From assembly GCA_902567945.1 (NCBI GenBank), contig CACFOC010000002.1:1-64000 (forward strand): a stretch of DNA of 64,000 bases. Reading direction: 5' to 3'. This document shows, piece by piece, positions 19,578 to 28,907 of the stretch (position 1 is the stretch's first letter; every line of letters begins with the position of its first letter). This stretch comes from an uncultured Pelagibacteraceae bacterium. Lineage in GTDB: Bacteria > Pseudomonadota > Alphaproteobacteria > Pelagibacterales > Pelagibacteraceae. The translations under genes were made by a program, and so were the position numbers. The notes beneath the pieces were generated by a model. It had not been told where the DNA came from. It worked only from the letters and a program-made list of their open reading frames with translations, and made no database searches.

Positions 19578-20752
19578 TTAATAAATTTTAAAGATCTTCT
19601 TAAATCATTGATTAAATCTTTTGGATCTTCAAGACCAATGTGTAAACGAACTAAATGTTCATTTTTTTCTAATTTAAAATAACGTCTTATACCTAATTCA
19701 ACTGGATCAGTATAAACAGCAAGGCTTTCAAAACCTCCCCAGCTATATCCAATCCCAAAAAGTTCTAATGAATTTACAAATTTGTAAACTGATTTCTTGT
19801 TTTTGCTTTTTATTATTATACTCAATAAACCTGATGCTCCAGAATAATACTTTTTTAATAATTTAAATTCTCTTGACGAAGGTTTGTAAGGATATAATAT
19901 TTTAGATATCTTTCTTTGAGTTTTTAAAAAAGAGATAATTTTTTTTGCATTTTCTTGATGTTTCTCTAATCTTATATCTAAAGTTCTTAAACCTCTGATA
20001 ATTAAATATGCATCATCAGACGATAGTCTATAACCCGAAACATGATTATACCACCATACTTTTTTATAAACATTTTTATTAACTGCTACCGTGCCTGCCA
20101 TTACATCAGAGTGACCAGAGTAATATTTTGTTGCTGAAGTAATTGATATATCAAAACCTAGTTTTAATGGTTTAAAAAAGTATGCTGTTGCCCAAGTATT
20201 ATCAATTGCTGTAAATATATTTTTGCTTTTTGCAAGAGAAACTATTTTTCCAAGCTCGTTCATTTCAAAAGTGTTGCTCCCAGGATTTTCAACATAAATA
20301 AGCTTAGTTTTTTTTGTAATTTTATTTTTTAAATCGTTAAAGTTATTTGGATTATACCAGATAGCTTTTATCTTAAATTCTTTTAGTAAATCATCTGTAA
20401 GTTTTTGTGTTGGTCGGTACACACCATCTGAAATTACTATCTCGTCCCCTGGTCTACATATACTCATTATTGATAATGCAACTGCAGCAAAACCTGTTGG
20501 TGTTAAAAAAACTTGATAAGCTTCTTCCAACCCTCTAAGCATTTTTTGCAATTGAACTGACGTTTGTGTACCTTGTCTTCCATAGTCCCAGTGTTCTACA
20601 TCTTTTCCCTTAGCTATATCTTTTTGATGTTTTCTTAACTCTTCCATTGTTTTAAACAGAATTGTAGATGCACGAACTACTGGAGGGTTAACAGATCTAG
20701 AAGTGTAATCTTTTGCAGCAGTTTTTAAATATGTTTTTATTGATTTTTCCAT
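19574..20752 (-). CDS. metC: Cystathionine beta-lyase / trans-sulfuration PLP enzyme
   Basis: RSVNPPVVRASTILFKTMEEL; HWDYGRQGTQTSVQLQ; SATKYYSGHSDVMAGTV (PLP lysine); start MEKSIKTYLK at 20752. Confidence 0.88.
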   Translation of the reverse strand: MEKSIKTYLKTAAKDYTSRSVNPPVVRASTILFKTMEELRKHQKDIAKGKDVEHWDYGRQGTQTSVQLQKMLRGLEEAYQVFLTPTGFAAVALSIMSICRPGDEIVISDGVYRPTQKLTDDLLKEFKIKAIWYNPNNFNDLKNKITKKTKLIYVENPGSNTFEMNELGKIVSLAKSKNIFTAIDNTWATAYFFKPLKLGFDISITSATKYYSGHSDVMAGTVAVNKNVYKKVWWYNHVSGYRLSSDDAYLIIRGLRTLDIRLEKHQENAKKIISFLKTQRKISKILYPYKPSSREFKLLKKYYSGASGLLSIIIKSKNKKSVYKFVNSLELFGIGYSWGGFESLAVYTDPVELGIRRYFKLEKNEHLVRLHIGLEDPKDLINDLRRSLKFIK

Positions 20753-20834
20753 AAAATATTTGATAACAAAATAAGACAATGCTATATCCTCCAAATAAGG
20801 TCAATTATATAATTAATATGGAGGAAAATTAAAC

Positions 20835-20918
20835 ATGGGCTATCCCAAAAAGCACAGAGGAAGAAGAAAAATGGGCTCAAAAAAAAGAAGAGCTCGTAAA
20901 AGAAACAAAAGAAAATAG
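20835..20918 (+). CDS. 27-aa highly basic mini-protein MGYPKKHRGRRKMGSKKRRARKRNKRK
   Basis: Own translation; preceded by TGGAGGA RBS-like sequence at about 20819; 16 of 27 residues are K/R; not in the supplied ORF track. Confidence 0.65.
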   Translation: MGYPKKHRGRRKMGSKKRRARKRNKRK

Positions 20919-20927
20919 TTTTTTATA

Positions 20928-21650
20928 GTGGAAGAAATCATCAGAATTAGAAAAGCAAGTATTTGGATATTTATTGTACCAATAGCTGTACTAAACCTAT
21001 GCTTAGTATTGTCAATAAATTATCATATATTTGATTTTACTGAACCAAATTTTTGGTCAATATTCAGAGTTGATCAAGTAAGTCGATCAGCATTTACTAT
21101 ACCCTATTTTGACGGAAGTATGTCTATCAGTAGAACAGCGAGAGGCTATCCTAATTATCTTCTATTTAAACCAGGAATGATAATAACAGCGATATTTTTA
21201 ACACAATACTGGATAGCATATAATAAATTATTTAAAAAAATAGATGAAAGTAAAAAAAATAAATATTTTTTATTTTTCGGAATAGGTTCAGCCTTATTTT
21301 TAGCATTGCACTCTATTTTTTTAGGATATGAATTAGATTTTGAATTATATAAATTTTTCAGAAGATTTATGCTATTAGGCTTTATAATATTCGAAATAGT
21401 AGCTCAAGCCATTTTGGTGATAAATTTAATCAGAATAAAGGAAAAAATAAACCAATTTATAAATAAAGGAATTCTTCGTATAAAAATTATTTTAGTATCT
21501 CTGTTAATTATTGTAGCTTTATGTTCCATTCCTATTCTAAGCTCTTTAAACCATGTTCATTTTAAACACGCCCTGGAATGGAATTACTTCATTGCAATAG
21601 TCACTTTTTATCTACTAACTTTTATGTTTTGGAAAAAAAAGAAAACCTGA
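20928..21650 (+). CDS. Multi-TM membrane protein of unknown function
   Basis: 240 aa ORF from GTG; several hydrophobic segments; 3' end overlaps the U-tract of an opposing terminator. Confidence 0.65.
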   Translation: MEEIIRIRKASIWIFIVPIAVLNLCLVLSINYHIFDFTEPNFWSIFRVDQVSRSAFTIPYFDGSMSISRTARGYPNYLLFKPGMIITAIFLTQYWIAYNKLFKKIDESKKNKYFLFFGIGSALFLALHSIFLGYELDFELYKFFRRFMLLGFIIFEIVAQAILVINLIRIKEKINQFINKGILRIKIILVSLLIIVALCSIPILSSLNHVHFKHALEWNYFIAIVTFYLLTFMFWKKKKT

Positions 21651-21676
21651 GTTCACACACCCGAAGGTGTATGAAC
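21632..21676 (-). terminator. Intrinsic terminator of the ncRNA candidate
   Basis: 11-bp stem, C(UUCG)G tetraloop, U-rich tract on the minus strand. Confidence 0.8.
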
Positions 21677-21840
21677 AAAAGTTTTGGTTCGTCGTTGTAG
21701 GCGCTACCGCCGAACCCGCCACTCCACTATGTTGAGCGCTACTCTGCGGAGTTTTCTGCCCGATAAGCTTGAACCTCTCGGTCTTTCCTTATCTGGCCAG
21801 TTAAGAGTTGCCTCTTAAGTCATTATCATTTAACCATTTT
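21632..21840 (-). ncRNA. Structured non-coding RNA candidate of unknown family, ending in a UUCG-loop intrinsic terminator
   Basis: GC-rich relative to flanks, no ORF; minus-strand hairpins TTAAGAG-GCAA-CTCTTAA, GATAAG..GACC-GAGA-GGTT..CTTATC, ACTCC..GGAGT, GGTTCGGCGgtagCGCC..CGAACC, then GTTCATACACC-TTCG-GGTGTGTGAAC followed by tcaggTTTTCTTTTTTTT. Confidence 0.7.
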
Positions 21841-21899
21841 TTTAAAAAAAATTAAATCACTATTTAGTTGTTTTTTTGTATTTAAATTTAATATGTTAA

Positions 21900-23048
21900 T
21901 TACGTGGATAAGTATTTTTTCTCCGTTTTATCTATCCAGCCACCACCAAGTACTTTGTCACCTAAATTATTTTTTTCATAAAAAACACACGCTTGTCCTG
22001 GTGATACTCCTTGTTCAGTTTCAGATAAATTAACTACTGCTTTATTATTTTGTAAATTGATTTTAGATTCAATTAATTTTCCTGTTGATCTTACTTTTAT
22101 AAATAAATTTTTATTAAAAAATTTTAAATCACATAGAAAATTAATATTTTTTACATAAATCTTATTAATTCCTAAAAAAGATTTGTTCCCGACAATAACT
22201 TCATTATTTTCGGCATTTATATCTAATACATACAATGGTTCTTTGTGGGCTATTTTAATTCCTTTTCTTTGCCCAATTGTAAAATTAATAATACCATCAT
22301 GATTTCCAATTATTTGGCCACTTACATCTAATATGTTTCCATTTTTAAAACTTTTAGGGTTATATTTTTTAATTACAGATGCATAATCTCCGTTAGGAAC
22401 AAAACATATATCTTGGCTGTCTGGCTTGTCAGCTACATTTAAATTAAGTTCTAAAGCAATTTTTCTCGTATCCTCCTTTTTTATTTTACCTAGAGGAAAT
22501 CTTAAGAAATTTAACTGTTCCTGAGTTGTACTAAAAAGAAAATAGCTTTGATCTCTGGTTAGATCTGTAGCCCTATACATTTCAGCATTACCATTTTGCT
22601 GAATTCTATTTACATAGTGACCTGTAACCAAAGCATCTGCTTTTATTTCCTTAGCGTATTCATATAAATCTCTAAATTTTACTGTTTGATTGCATTGTAC
22701 GCACGGAATAGGTGTTTCTCCAGCTATATAACTATTAACAAATGTATCGATAACATCTTTTTTAAATTTTTTTTGATAATATAAAATCTTATGTTCTATA
22801 TTTAGTTTTTGTGCTACCCTTTTTGCATCTAAAATATCTTGTCCAGCACAACATTGTTTATTTTTTTTTGATGTTTTTATTGTGTCATAAAGTTTTAATG
22901 TAATACCGATTACGTCATAACCTTCTTTTTTCATTAACCCAGCTACTGTTGATGAATCTACACCTCCTGACATAGCTACAACTATTTTGGTATCTTTAGG
23001 AGATTTTAAAAAACCAAGTGAATTAGTTTTTTTTCTTATAGTATTCAT
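21900..23048 (-). CDS. mnmA: tRNA-specific 2-thiouridylase
   Basis: [55 protein letters not shown]. Confidence 0.95.
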   Translation of the reverse strand: MNTIRKKTNSLGFLKSPKDTKIVVAMSGGVDSSTVAGLMKKEGYDVIGITLKLYDTIKTSKKNKQCCAGQDILDAKRVAQKLNIEHKILYYQKKFKKDVIDTFVNSYIAGETPIPCVQCNQTVKFRDLYEYAKEIKADALVTGHYVNRIQQNGNAEMYRATDLTRDQSYFLFSTTQEQLNFLRFPLGKIKKEDTRKIALELNLNVADKPDSQDICFVPNGDYASVIKKYNPKSFKNGNILDVSGQIIGNHDGIINFTIGQRKGIKIAHKEPLYVLDINAENNEVIVGNKSFLGINKIYVKNINFLCDLKFFNKNLFIKVRSTGKLIESKINLQNNKAVVNLSETEQGVSPGQACVFYEKNNLGDKVLGGGWIDKTEKKYLST

Positions 23049-23109
23049 AAATTTAGAATGTTATTTATTAATATGTATGTTTTAATGTATAAGAGATAAT
23101 ATTTCCATA

Positions 23110-23286
23110 ATGTTTTTAAATTATAAACCTGGAGATTATGTAATAAACGCTAGTGAAAAAGCTTGGGGTATAGGGCAGATTCAATCCATAATTAAAAATA
23201 AGGTAACAGTTAATTTTGAAAATGCAGGAAAGAAAGTTATAAATAGCAGAGAAATTGTTTTAGAAAAGATTAAAAAAATTGAATAA
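23110..23286 (+). CDS. DUF3553-like 58-aa protein
   Basis: MFLNYKPGDYVINASEKAWGIGQIQSIIKNKVTVNFENAGKKVINSREIVLEKIKKIE; overlaps next CDS start. Confidence 0.75.
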   Translation: MFLNYKPGDYVINASEKAWGIGQIQSIIKNKVTVNFENAGKKVINSREIVLEKIKKIE

Positions 23287-24055
23287 TTTAAATTTAAAAA
23301 ATATAGCTGAAAATCTCTTGGAGACATTTTTAGAAGCAGGAAGAGTGGCTAAAGATATTAGTCAAAAAGGGGTAAAAATTACGATTAAAGCAGACAAAAC
23401 TCCTGTTACTGATGGTGATTTGGCAGTGGATAAAATTCTAAGGGATAAAATTTCAAAATTAACTCCTCAAATACCTATAATATCTGAAGAAGCTACTGAT
23501 TTAGAAAAAAAAAATAAAAATAAAACTTTTTGGCTAATTGACCCTATAGATGGAACAAGACAATATATAAAAAAAGAAAGTGAATATACCTTAAATGCTG
23601 CTTTAATAATTAATCTTAAGCCTGAGCTTGGTATTGTCTACGCTCCTTACCACGATAGATTATTTTTTTCATACGGAAAAGGATTTTCTTTTGAAATTAA
23701 GCAAGGTAAGAAGATGATTTTAAACTGCGAAAAAAAAAATCCTAATGAAATTATAGGTTTAACAAATTCTGACATTACGCCTAGCGAAGTACTAGAAATT
23801 TATAAAAAATACAATGTTACAAAATCAGTAAAAATGTCTAGTTCATTAAAATTTTGTGTTATAGCAGCAGGTGAAGCTGATATTTATGCTGCTAAAGCAA
23901 GAGCGTTTGAGTGGGATATTGCTGCAGGCCATGCTGTTTTAGAAGGCGCTAATGGTTCTGTTAAAACATATGACTTGAAAGAAGTTTTATATGGTAAAAA
24001 AAATTTTAAAAATTTGCCTATAATAGCTAAAGGAAAAATAAAAGACTTAAAATAA
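23279..24055 (+). CDS. cysQ: 3'(2'),5'-bisphosphate nucleotidase / inositol monophosphatase family
   Basis: PVTDGDLAVDKILRDKI; FWLIDPIDGTRQYIK; EWDIAAGHAVLEGANG. Confidence 0.9.
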   Translation: MNNLNLKNIAENLLETFLEAGRVAKDISQKGVKITIKADKTPVTDGDLAVDKILRDKISKLTPQIPIISEEATDLEKKNKNKTFWLIDPIDGTRQYIKKESEYTLNAALIINLKPELGIVYAPYHDRLFFSYGKGFSFEIKQGKKMILNCEKKNPNEIIGLTNSDITPSEVLEIYKKYNVTKSVKMSSSLKFCVIAAGEADIYAAKARAFEWDIAAGHAVLEGANGSVKTYDLKEVLYGKKNFKNLPIIAKGKIKDLK

Positions 24056-24077
24056 TTACAACTCAAAGTTGTATATT

Positions 24078-24105
24078 ACAAAGTTAATTCTTACTTTGTT
24101 TTTTA
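24078..24105 (+). terminator. Intrinsic terminator after cysQ
   Basis: ACAAAGT-taattctt-ACTTTGT followed by TTTTT. Confidence 0.65.
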
Positions 24106-24146
24106 ATTAAAACATATAGTATGTAATAAAAACTCGAGGGGATTCG

Positions 24147-24425
24147 ATGATAAGAAAATTACTGCTATTAGTAATTATAGGTATTGCTATACAAGGTTGC
24201 GTGGTAGCGCCTATCGCGCTGCTTGGACCAGCCGCATCAGGATTTTCAACAGCTTCATTAGTTCAAACCGGCATAACGACAGGCCTTAATTATAACGTCA
24301 AGAAAAAAACTGGCAAAACTATTACTGAACATGTTCTAGACACTGTAACTAGCGAAACATTAAAACAAACATATTTGCCAAAAAGTTCAAGTAAAGAAAA
24401 AAACATAATAATTAAATCTAAATAA
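24147..24425 (+). CDS. Small putative lipoprotein
   Basis: MIRKLLLLVIIGIAIQGCVV lipobox-like; 92 aa. Confidence 0.6.
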   Translation: MIRKLLLLVIIGIAIQGCVVAPIALLGPAASGFSTASLVQTGITTGLNYNVKKKTGKTITEHVLDTVTSETLKQTYLPKSSSKEKNIIIKSK

Positions 24426-24456
24426 AACCCATACAGTTATTTTATGATCAAAGAAA

Positions 24457-24591
24457 ATGCTTAAAACTGTAGTTATTATTGTTGTATCTGTTTCAGTATT
24501 TGGTGTCCTGTTTTTTTTATATGTAAAAAGATCTTTAAAAAAACAGCTAGATTTCTATTTGTCAAAAAGTAAAAAAAAGAAATTTGATTAA
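24457..24591 (+). CDS. Single-TM 44-aa small protein
   Basis: MLKTVVIIVVSVSVFGVLFFLYVKRSLKKQLDFYLSKSKKKKFD; TM then basic tail; not in supplied ORF track. Confidence 0.45.
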   Translation: MLKTVVIIVVSVSVFGVLFFLYVKRSLKKQLDFYLSKSKKKKFD

Positions 24592-25148
24592 AGCATCTTA
24601 CAAAATTTTTTAAACTCAATTTTACTAAGTTCTAAAACTTTTTTCGATATTTCATAACTAAATCCGGATCTTGCAAGAATTGAGATATCTTTTTTATAGA
24701 ATAAAGGTCTATTATTTTCTTCTCTGATTGGACCTATTCTTCTTTTCTTACAAATTTTGATAGCAGAAAAGAAGTCAGAATCTGGGTCGTTAGATATTAT
24801 TTTAGAAATACTATCGTTAATATATTTTTCGTCAATTCCTTTTTTAATTAAACCATATCTAATTTTATTCAATGAATAACCTTTTCTCAAAAAAAATTTT
24901 GATTTAAAATCAGAATAATGTTTATCACTTATGAATTTACTTTCCATAAGTTCATTAATAACAACATCGATTAAATTAAAAATTTCTTTTTTATTTGATA
25001 TATTGTATTTTTTTTTAACAAGTTTTTTAAATAAAAAAATTCTTAATTGCTGCTTCGATGGATTATATTTTTCAAGATATGCGTGTGCAAAATTTCTAAT
25101 ATCATCAATTGTAGCCTTTAAGTCTTTCTTATTTTTAATAGGATTCAT
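24588..25148 (-). CDS. recX: RecX-family regulatory protein
   Basis: RIFLFKKLVKKK..., LMESKFISDKHYSDFKSKFFLRKGYSLNKIRYGLIKKGID: RecX-type helical repeats. Confidence 0.75.
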   Translation of the reverse strand: MNPIKNKKDLKATIDDIRNFAHAYLEKYNPSKQQLRIFLFKKLVKKKYNISNKKEIFNLIDVVINELMESKFISDKHYSDFKSKFFLRKGYSLNKIRYGLIKKGIDEKYINDSISKIISNDPDSDFFSAIKICKKRRIGPIREENNRPLFYKKDISILARSGFSYEISKKVLELSKIEFKKFCKML

Positions 25149-25183
25149 AGATTTTATATATTATATTACAAAATTAAATTTTT

Positions 25184-25657
25184 ATGCTAATTCAATTTAA
25201 AGATTATTTAACTTTTGAAAATATATATTTGTGGGTGAACTTAGGTGTTTTACCCTTCTGGCTTTTGCTAATTTTGCTACCAAAATCTAATTTTACTCAA
25301 GTATTGGTAAATTCTATAATAGCGCCTCTTATACTTGGTTCTGTTTACGTTTATGTTGTATATCAATCAATTTTATTGGATGAAAATATATTCGATATTC
25401 TTCTATTATATCTCAGTTTGGATAATCTTTATACAGTATTTGCTACAGAGTCCTTTTTATTAATATTTTGGATACATTTTTTATTTTTAAATCTCTTTTT
25501 GGGAAATTGGATTGTACGAGATGCTATAAAATTTAATATTCCTCAAGGCTTAATTGTATTTCACTTAATTTTAATTTATTTTTCTGGGCCGTTTGGTATT
25601 TTCTTGTATTGGTTAATAAGAGTTTTTTATTCAAAAAAATTAAAATTTCATGACTAA
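25184..25657 (+). CDS. ABA4-like (DUF4281) membrane protein
   Basis: WVNLGVLPFWLLLILLP ... GNWIVRDAIKFNIPQGLIVFHLILIYFSGPFGIFLYWLIR. Confidence 0.75.
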   Translation: MLIQFKDYLTFENIYLWVNLGVLPFWLLLILLPKSNFTQVLVNSIIAPLILGSVYVYVVYQSILLDENIFDILLLYLSLDNLYTVFATESFLLIFWIHFLFLNLFLGNWIVRDAIKFNIPQGLIVFHLILIYFSGPFGIFLYWLIRVFYSKKLKFHD

Positions 25658-26237
25658 GGTATTTGAATTCTTCTTCGATTTTGCAAGTCCTTACACATTT
25701 ATAGCTCACAAAAAAATTATACAATTTGAAAAGGAAAAAACTATAAATGTAAAATATAAACCAGTTTTATTAGGTGGTCTTTTAAAATTAGCTGGAATTA
25801 AAGCAAATGCTGACATTCCAATTAAAGCCAAGTATATGATTCGCGACTGTAAAATTTCAGCTGAAAAAAATAATATAGTTTTTAAATTTAATAATTATTT
25901 TCCAATATTAACATTAAATTTAATGAGATGTGTTATAGTTGCTGAGCGCAAAGGCTTTGATCGAAATTTTATAAATAAAGTTTTTGAAGCTATTTGGATT
26001 GATGGCTTAAATTTAAATGATAGTTCTATTTTAGAAAAATTACTAAAAAATTTAGAAATAAACCCTAAAGTCTTTTTAACTGATGCTAGTGACCAAAAAA
26101 TTAAAGATGATTTAAAAAAAAGAACAGAAGAAGCTTTTAGTAAAGGAGTTTTTGGTACTCCCTCATTTATTGTTAATAATAAATTATTTTGGGGTCAAGA
26201 TCGCTTAGAATTTGCTATAAGTGAAGCAAATAAATAA
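25650..26237 (+). CDS. 2-hydroxychromene-2-carboxylate isomerase family (DsbA-like) protein
   Basis: FFFDFASPYTFIAHKKI; GVFGTPSFIVNNKLFWGQDRLEF. Confidence 0.88.
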   Translation: MTKVFEFFFDFASPYTFIAHKKIIQFEKEKTINVKYKPVLLGGLLKLAGIKANADIPIKAKYMIRDCKISAEKNNIVFKFNNYFPILTLNLMRCVIVAERKGFDRNFINKVFEAIWIDGLNLNDSSILEKLLKNLEINPKVFLTDASDQKIKDDLKKRTEEAFSKGVFGTPSFIVNNKLFWGQDRLEFAISEANK

Positions 26238-26275
26238 ATTTATGCTGTTTAATAATTTTATTTTTTAGGAATCTT

Positions 26276-27307
26276 ATGAAAAAACAAAAAAATGCCATAA
26301 AAATAAACTTTTTTAAAAAAATTTTTATTAAAATTTGTAGGTTGTTAGGTTATGAAATAATTGATCAAAATAATTTATATATTCCAACGTCAAATAAATT
26401 TTTTAATGAAGAGTTAAGTGTAGCTGGAAAAAAGTCTATAAATTTACCATTAGGTGAGGTTAAAATAACTAAAAAGATTAAAAATCTAGATATTATAGTT
26501 AAAACTTGCACGACTGTTAATTTAGTTAGTCAAACTAAAAAAAGAATTTTTGAAAAAGAAAAATCAGAATACACTTTTAGATGTATTAATTCACTTATCA
26601 AAAGTGTTACTTTTGCAAAAAATAAAATGCCTAATATTGACTTTAGAGTTTTTGTTGTTGATTATAATTCCACAAACTCAGATCTTGAAAAAATAAAAAG
26701 TAAACTAGATAAATCTTCCATTAAAAACAAGATGCTTAATATAAATGTAAAAAATTATGAACATAATATTGCTAACTTAAATGAAAAAAATGAAAAAGTT
26801 ACAGATAATATGAAAGCTACTATGTGTAGTATTCATAGCACATTTTTGCTTGCAAAAGAGCAGTGTAATGATTTAATTTATTTTGTTGAAGATGATTATA
26901 TTCATAATGAAATAGCAATCTCTGAAATGATATTTACATATGAAAGAATCTCTTCACAAATGAATAAGGAACTAGTTATTTGTCCATCAGATTATCCTTT
27001 TTTGTATAATAAAATAGATAGTACGTACATATATTTAGGAAATAAAAGGCACTGGAGAAGTACTGAAGAAACTTTGCTTACTTTTATGGTTAATAAAAGT
27101 TTTATAACAAAGTATTGGGCGTCATTAGACGGTATGTGTAAATTTGAAAACTCTCCCTTTGAAAAACCACTGCATAAAATTTATGAAAATGAATTATGTT
27201 TGTCCCCGATGCCTTCTTTGGCATTACACTGCACTAATGTTAATTCAGTCTTTGGGTTATCACCTGGTATTGATTGGAAAAAAATTTGGGACGAAAATGC
27301 TGATTAA
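26276..27307 (+). CDS. Putative glycosyltransferase-like protein
   Basis: 343 aa; FRVFVVDYNSTNSDLEK ... DLIYFVEDDYIHNEIAISEMI (EDD-type motif), GT-A-like reading only. Confidence 0.45.
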   Translation: MKKQKNAIKINFFKKIFIKICRLLGYEIIDQNNLYIPTSNKFFNEELSVAGKKSINLPLGEVKITKKIKNLDIIVKTCTTVNLVSQTKKRIFEKEKSEYTFRCINSLIKSVTFAKNKMPNIDFRVFVVDYNSTNSDLEKIKSKLDKSSIKNKMLNINVKNYEHNIANLNEKNEKVTDNMKATMCSIHSTFLLAKEQCNDLIYFVEDDYIHNEIAISEMIFTYERISSQMNKELVICPSDYPFLYNKIDSTYIYLGNKRHWRSTEETLLTFMVNKSFITKYWASLDGMCKFENSPFEKPLHKIYENELCLSPMPSLALHCTNVNSVFGLSPGIDWKKIWDENAD

Positions 27308-27317
27308 ATCTGCTTAG

Positions 27318-27356
27318 AAAAACAGCCTCTGCTAAATTTATACAAAGGCTGTTTTT
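27318..27356. terminator. Bidirectional intrinsic terminator between convergent genes
   Basis: AAAAACAGCCT...AGGCTGTTTTT, 11-bp perfect inverted repeat. Confidence 0.85.
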
Positions 27357-27360
27357 AAGC

Positions 27361-27636
27361 TTATTTATTAAACATTTCTTTAAGTGCTTTTGCTGGCAAG
27401 AACTTGACTTTTTGTGATGCTGCAATCTGTATCTGTTCTCCAGTTCTTGGGTTTCGACCTACTCGAGCCTTTCTTTTAGCCACTTTGTACGTCCCAAAAC
27501 CAGCAATTTTGACTTGCTCATCACTTTTTAAGCAACCCAAAATAATCTCGGTAATTCCGTCAAATGTACGTTCAGCATCTGCTTTACTGAGATTCATGCT
27601 TGAAGATATTTTGCCTATTAGTTGTTTTTTGTTCAT
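27361..27636 (-). CDS. HU-family DNA-binding protein
   Basis: MNKKQLIGKISSSMNLSKADAERTFDGI...KIAGFGTYKVAKRKARVGRNPRTGEQIQIAASQKVKF. Confidence 0.96.
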   Translation of the reverse strand: MNKKQLIGKISSSMNLSKADAERTFDGITEIILGCLKSDEQVKIAGFGTYKVAKRKARVGRNPRTGEQIQIAASQKVKFLPAKALKEMFNK

Positions 27637-27800
27637 TTTAGCCTCTTTTTTGTGCTTTTTTTACTTTTCACATAAATATAAGGAAAATCAATGTTTTTTT
27701 TAGTGTGTTTTGAAGATATCAACACAATATATGGTTATATGTCTAAAAATGTTGATTTTAAAGGCTTTTTTCAATTTTAAAGACTGCTTTTTATGTTTTT

Positions 27801-28907
27801 TTAAAAAATTCCTAAACCTTTTAAGTCGTTAAATGTCACAAAAAACATCAAAGAAAACAACAAAAATAAACCGATTCGAAAAAAACCTTCTTGAATTTTT
27901 TGACTTAGAGGACGTCCCAAAATTTTTTCAAAGAAATAAAACATTAAATGACCGCCATCAAGCATAGGTATTGGAAATAAATTTATCAATCCTAAGCTTA
28001 TTGAAATATAAGCCATAACATTTAAAAAAGGGATAATTCCATATTCTGCAACTTTACCTGTAATATTAGCTATCTTTATTGGACCACCTAGCTGTGCGGG
28101 GTCACCAGAACCTGTTAATATTTTACCAAGATAATTCAAAGATGTAATAGTAACAAACCAAACTTCCTTTACTGAATAATATATAGCTTCAGCAGGACCT
28201 AAAGACTTTCTTTCAAATTTATTATTAGTAACTAAAAGTTTTATTCCAATTATTTTTTTTTTTACTGGAGTACCAAAATAATCCACATCATCAATAATAT
28301 TAGGTGTAATTAATAAAGAAAGCTGTTTATCATTTCTTAAAATATCAAATTTAATTATTTCTGAGGTCGAAGTATTAATAAGAGTCGAAACCTCTAAGAT
28401 GCTCTCAACATTTTTATTATCAATTGACAAAATTTTATCATTTTTTTTTAATCCTGAGATAAATGCTGGGCTATCTTTTTGTACTTCGTCAATAATTGCT
28501 GGTGTCATATCCTTGCCATAAAAAAAATTAACCATAGCAAAAATTAATATTGCCAAAACAAAGTTAGCTAACGGCCCTGCTGCAACTATTAATGATCTTT
28601 GATATAAAGGTTTTAAAATGAATAATTTTTTTCTATCCTCTTCTTTATATTTTTCAATTAATTCTTTTTGCTCTGATTGACTAAAAACATTTCGGTCTCC
28701 AAAAAATTTTACATAACCTCCAAGAGGTATCCAGCATATTTTCCATCGAGTGCCAAATTTATCATTCCATCCAAAGATTTCTTTACCGAAACCTATTGAA
28801 AAATCAGTAACACCAACCCCAAATTTTTTAGCAAAGTAATAGTGTCCATATTCATGGATAAATACTACAACGGTAATTAATACTATAAATGGTAATATAT
28901 AATTCAT
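27801..28907 (-). CDS. rseP: RIP metalloprotease RseP (site-2 protease)
   Basis: HEYGHYYFAKKFGV; PDZ; LFPIPMLDGGHL. Confidence 0.95.
   Translation of the reverse strand: MNYILPFIVLITVVVFIHEYGHYYFAKKFGVGVTDFSIGFGKEIFGWNDKFGTRWKICWIPLGGYVKFFGDRNVFSQSEQKELIEKYKEEDRKKLFILKPLYQRSLIVAAGPLANFVLAILIFAMVNFFYGKDMTPAIIDEVQKDSPAFISGLKKNDKILSIDNKNVESILEVSTLINTSTSEIIKFDILRNDKQLSLLITPNIIDDVDYFGTPVKKKIIGIKLLVTNNKFERKSLGPAEAIYYSVKEVWFVTITSLNYLGKILTGSGDPAQLGGPIKIANITGKVAEYGIIPFLNVMAYISISLGLINLFPIPMLDGGHLMFYFFEKILGRPLSQKIQEGFFRIGLFLLFSLMFFVTFNDLKGLGIF

Noticed and set aside
21640-21840. tmRNA, RNase P, SRP or 6S identity for the structured RNA
   Set aside because: None of the expected conserved cores was found by eye; a minus-strand frame reading LNDNDLRGNS* is not a plausible SsrA tag. 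Left as unknown pending an Rfam search.
21650-21840. Plus-strand orientation for the structured RNA
   Set aside because: The terminal hairpin has a C-A mismatch on the plus strand but a G-U pair on the minus strand, and the UUCG loop and adjacent U-tract occur only on the minus strand.
24931-25200. Plus-strand ORF 89 aa
   Set aside because: Antisense to recX-like gene, no supporting signal.
27404-27703. Plus-strand ORF 99 aa
   Set aside because: Antisense to HU gene.
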